In this document: positions 16,655 to 16,666 of the stretch, in pieces
Position numbering within the stretch: the stretch's first letter is position 1
Layout of the letters: every line of letters starts with the position of its first letter
NCBI GenBank assembly: GCA_001953115.1
Contig: LSSL01000899.1
Span: forward strand, 7,482 to 24,147
Source of the DNA: Smittium mucronatum
Lineage: Eukaryota; Kickxellomycota; Harpellomycetes; Harpellales; Legeriomycetaceae
DNA length: 16,666 bases
Direction of reading: 5' to 3'
The notes under the pieces: generated by a model
What the model saw: only the letters and a program-made list of their open reading frames with translations
Told to the model about the DNA's origin: nothing
The model's database searches: none
Translations under genes and position numbers: made by a program

Positions 16655-16666
16655 CCCCCCCCCCCC
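16655..16666 (+). repeat. Terminal poly-C run, at least 12 bases
   Basis: The window ends inside a C run, matching the runs at 5427 and 10742. Assembly probably stopped at the homopolymer. Confidence 0.9.

Overview
This is about 16.7 kb of very AT-rich DNA with no gene I can defend as intact. It reads as a eukaryotic transposon graveyard. The evidence for a eukaryote is two degraded copies of a non-LTR (LINE) retrotransposon with a cysteine/histidine knuckle at the C-terminal end, an AP-type endonuclease remnant, a decayed eukaryotic-type DDE transposase, long homopolymers, and no operon-like packing. A transposon-rich microsporidian or another AT-rich protist, fungus or animal would fit. The sequence alone does not decide which, and I recognise no host housekeeping gene, tRNA or rRNA.

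Layout. 1-934 is AT-rich and non-coding apart from a GC-elevated, coding-like island at 483-690. 935-1704 is the C-terminal part of LINE copy 1; it is relatively GC-rich and carries only three lesions. 1705-2772 has no gene. 2773-4057 is a DDE transposase pseudogene. It can be followed across six frame changes, from the helical N-terminal domain to the catalytic Glu and a C-terminal extension, and its first catalytic Asp is replaced by Asn. 4058-6600 is almost featureless AT-rich DNA with simple repeats and C/G runs. About 6640-10566 is LINE copy 2, much older and AT-eroded: a possible ORF1, an AP endonuclease ending in an SDH motif, a linker, a possible reverse-transcriptase core, and a knuckle-bearing C-terminus that aligns with copy 1. 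Embedded between its endonuclease and its reverse transcriptase is a better-preserved Gly-Cys-rich reading frame with a membrane segment (8676-9035) that I cannot explain as LINE sequence. 10567-14549 is AT-rich with palindromes, microsatellites and faint coding traces. 14550-14690 may be a linker from a third LINE. From about 14.8 kb the composition shifts to a higher GC content with strong strand asymmetry: purine-rich on the plus strand, then a CTCACC-type pyrimidine repeat. Several short unassigned ORFs lie there. The window starts in a poly-A run and ends in a poly-C run, which suggests contig ends at unresolvable homopolymers.

How it fits together. The elements look unable to act on their own. 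Lesions cluster in homopolymers, and both LINE copies have lost the same zinc-binding Cys by different base changes. The GC contrast between copies 1 and 2 suggests different insertion ages under strong AT mutation pressure. The main open questions are the 8676-9035 reading frame, the terminator-like hairpin at 6523-6551, the nested palindrome at 12104-12177 and the recurrent poly-C/poly-G runs.
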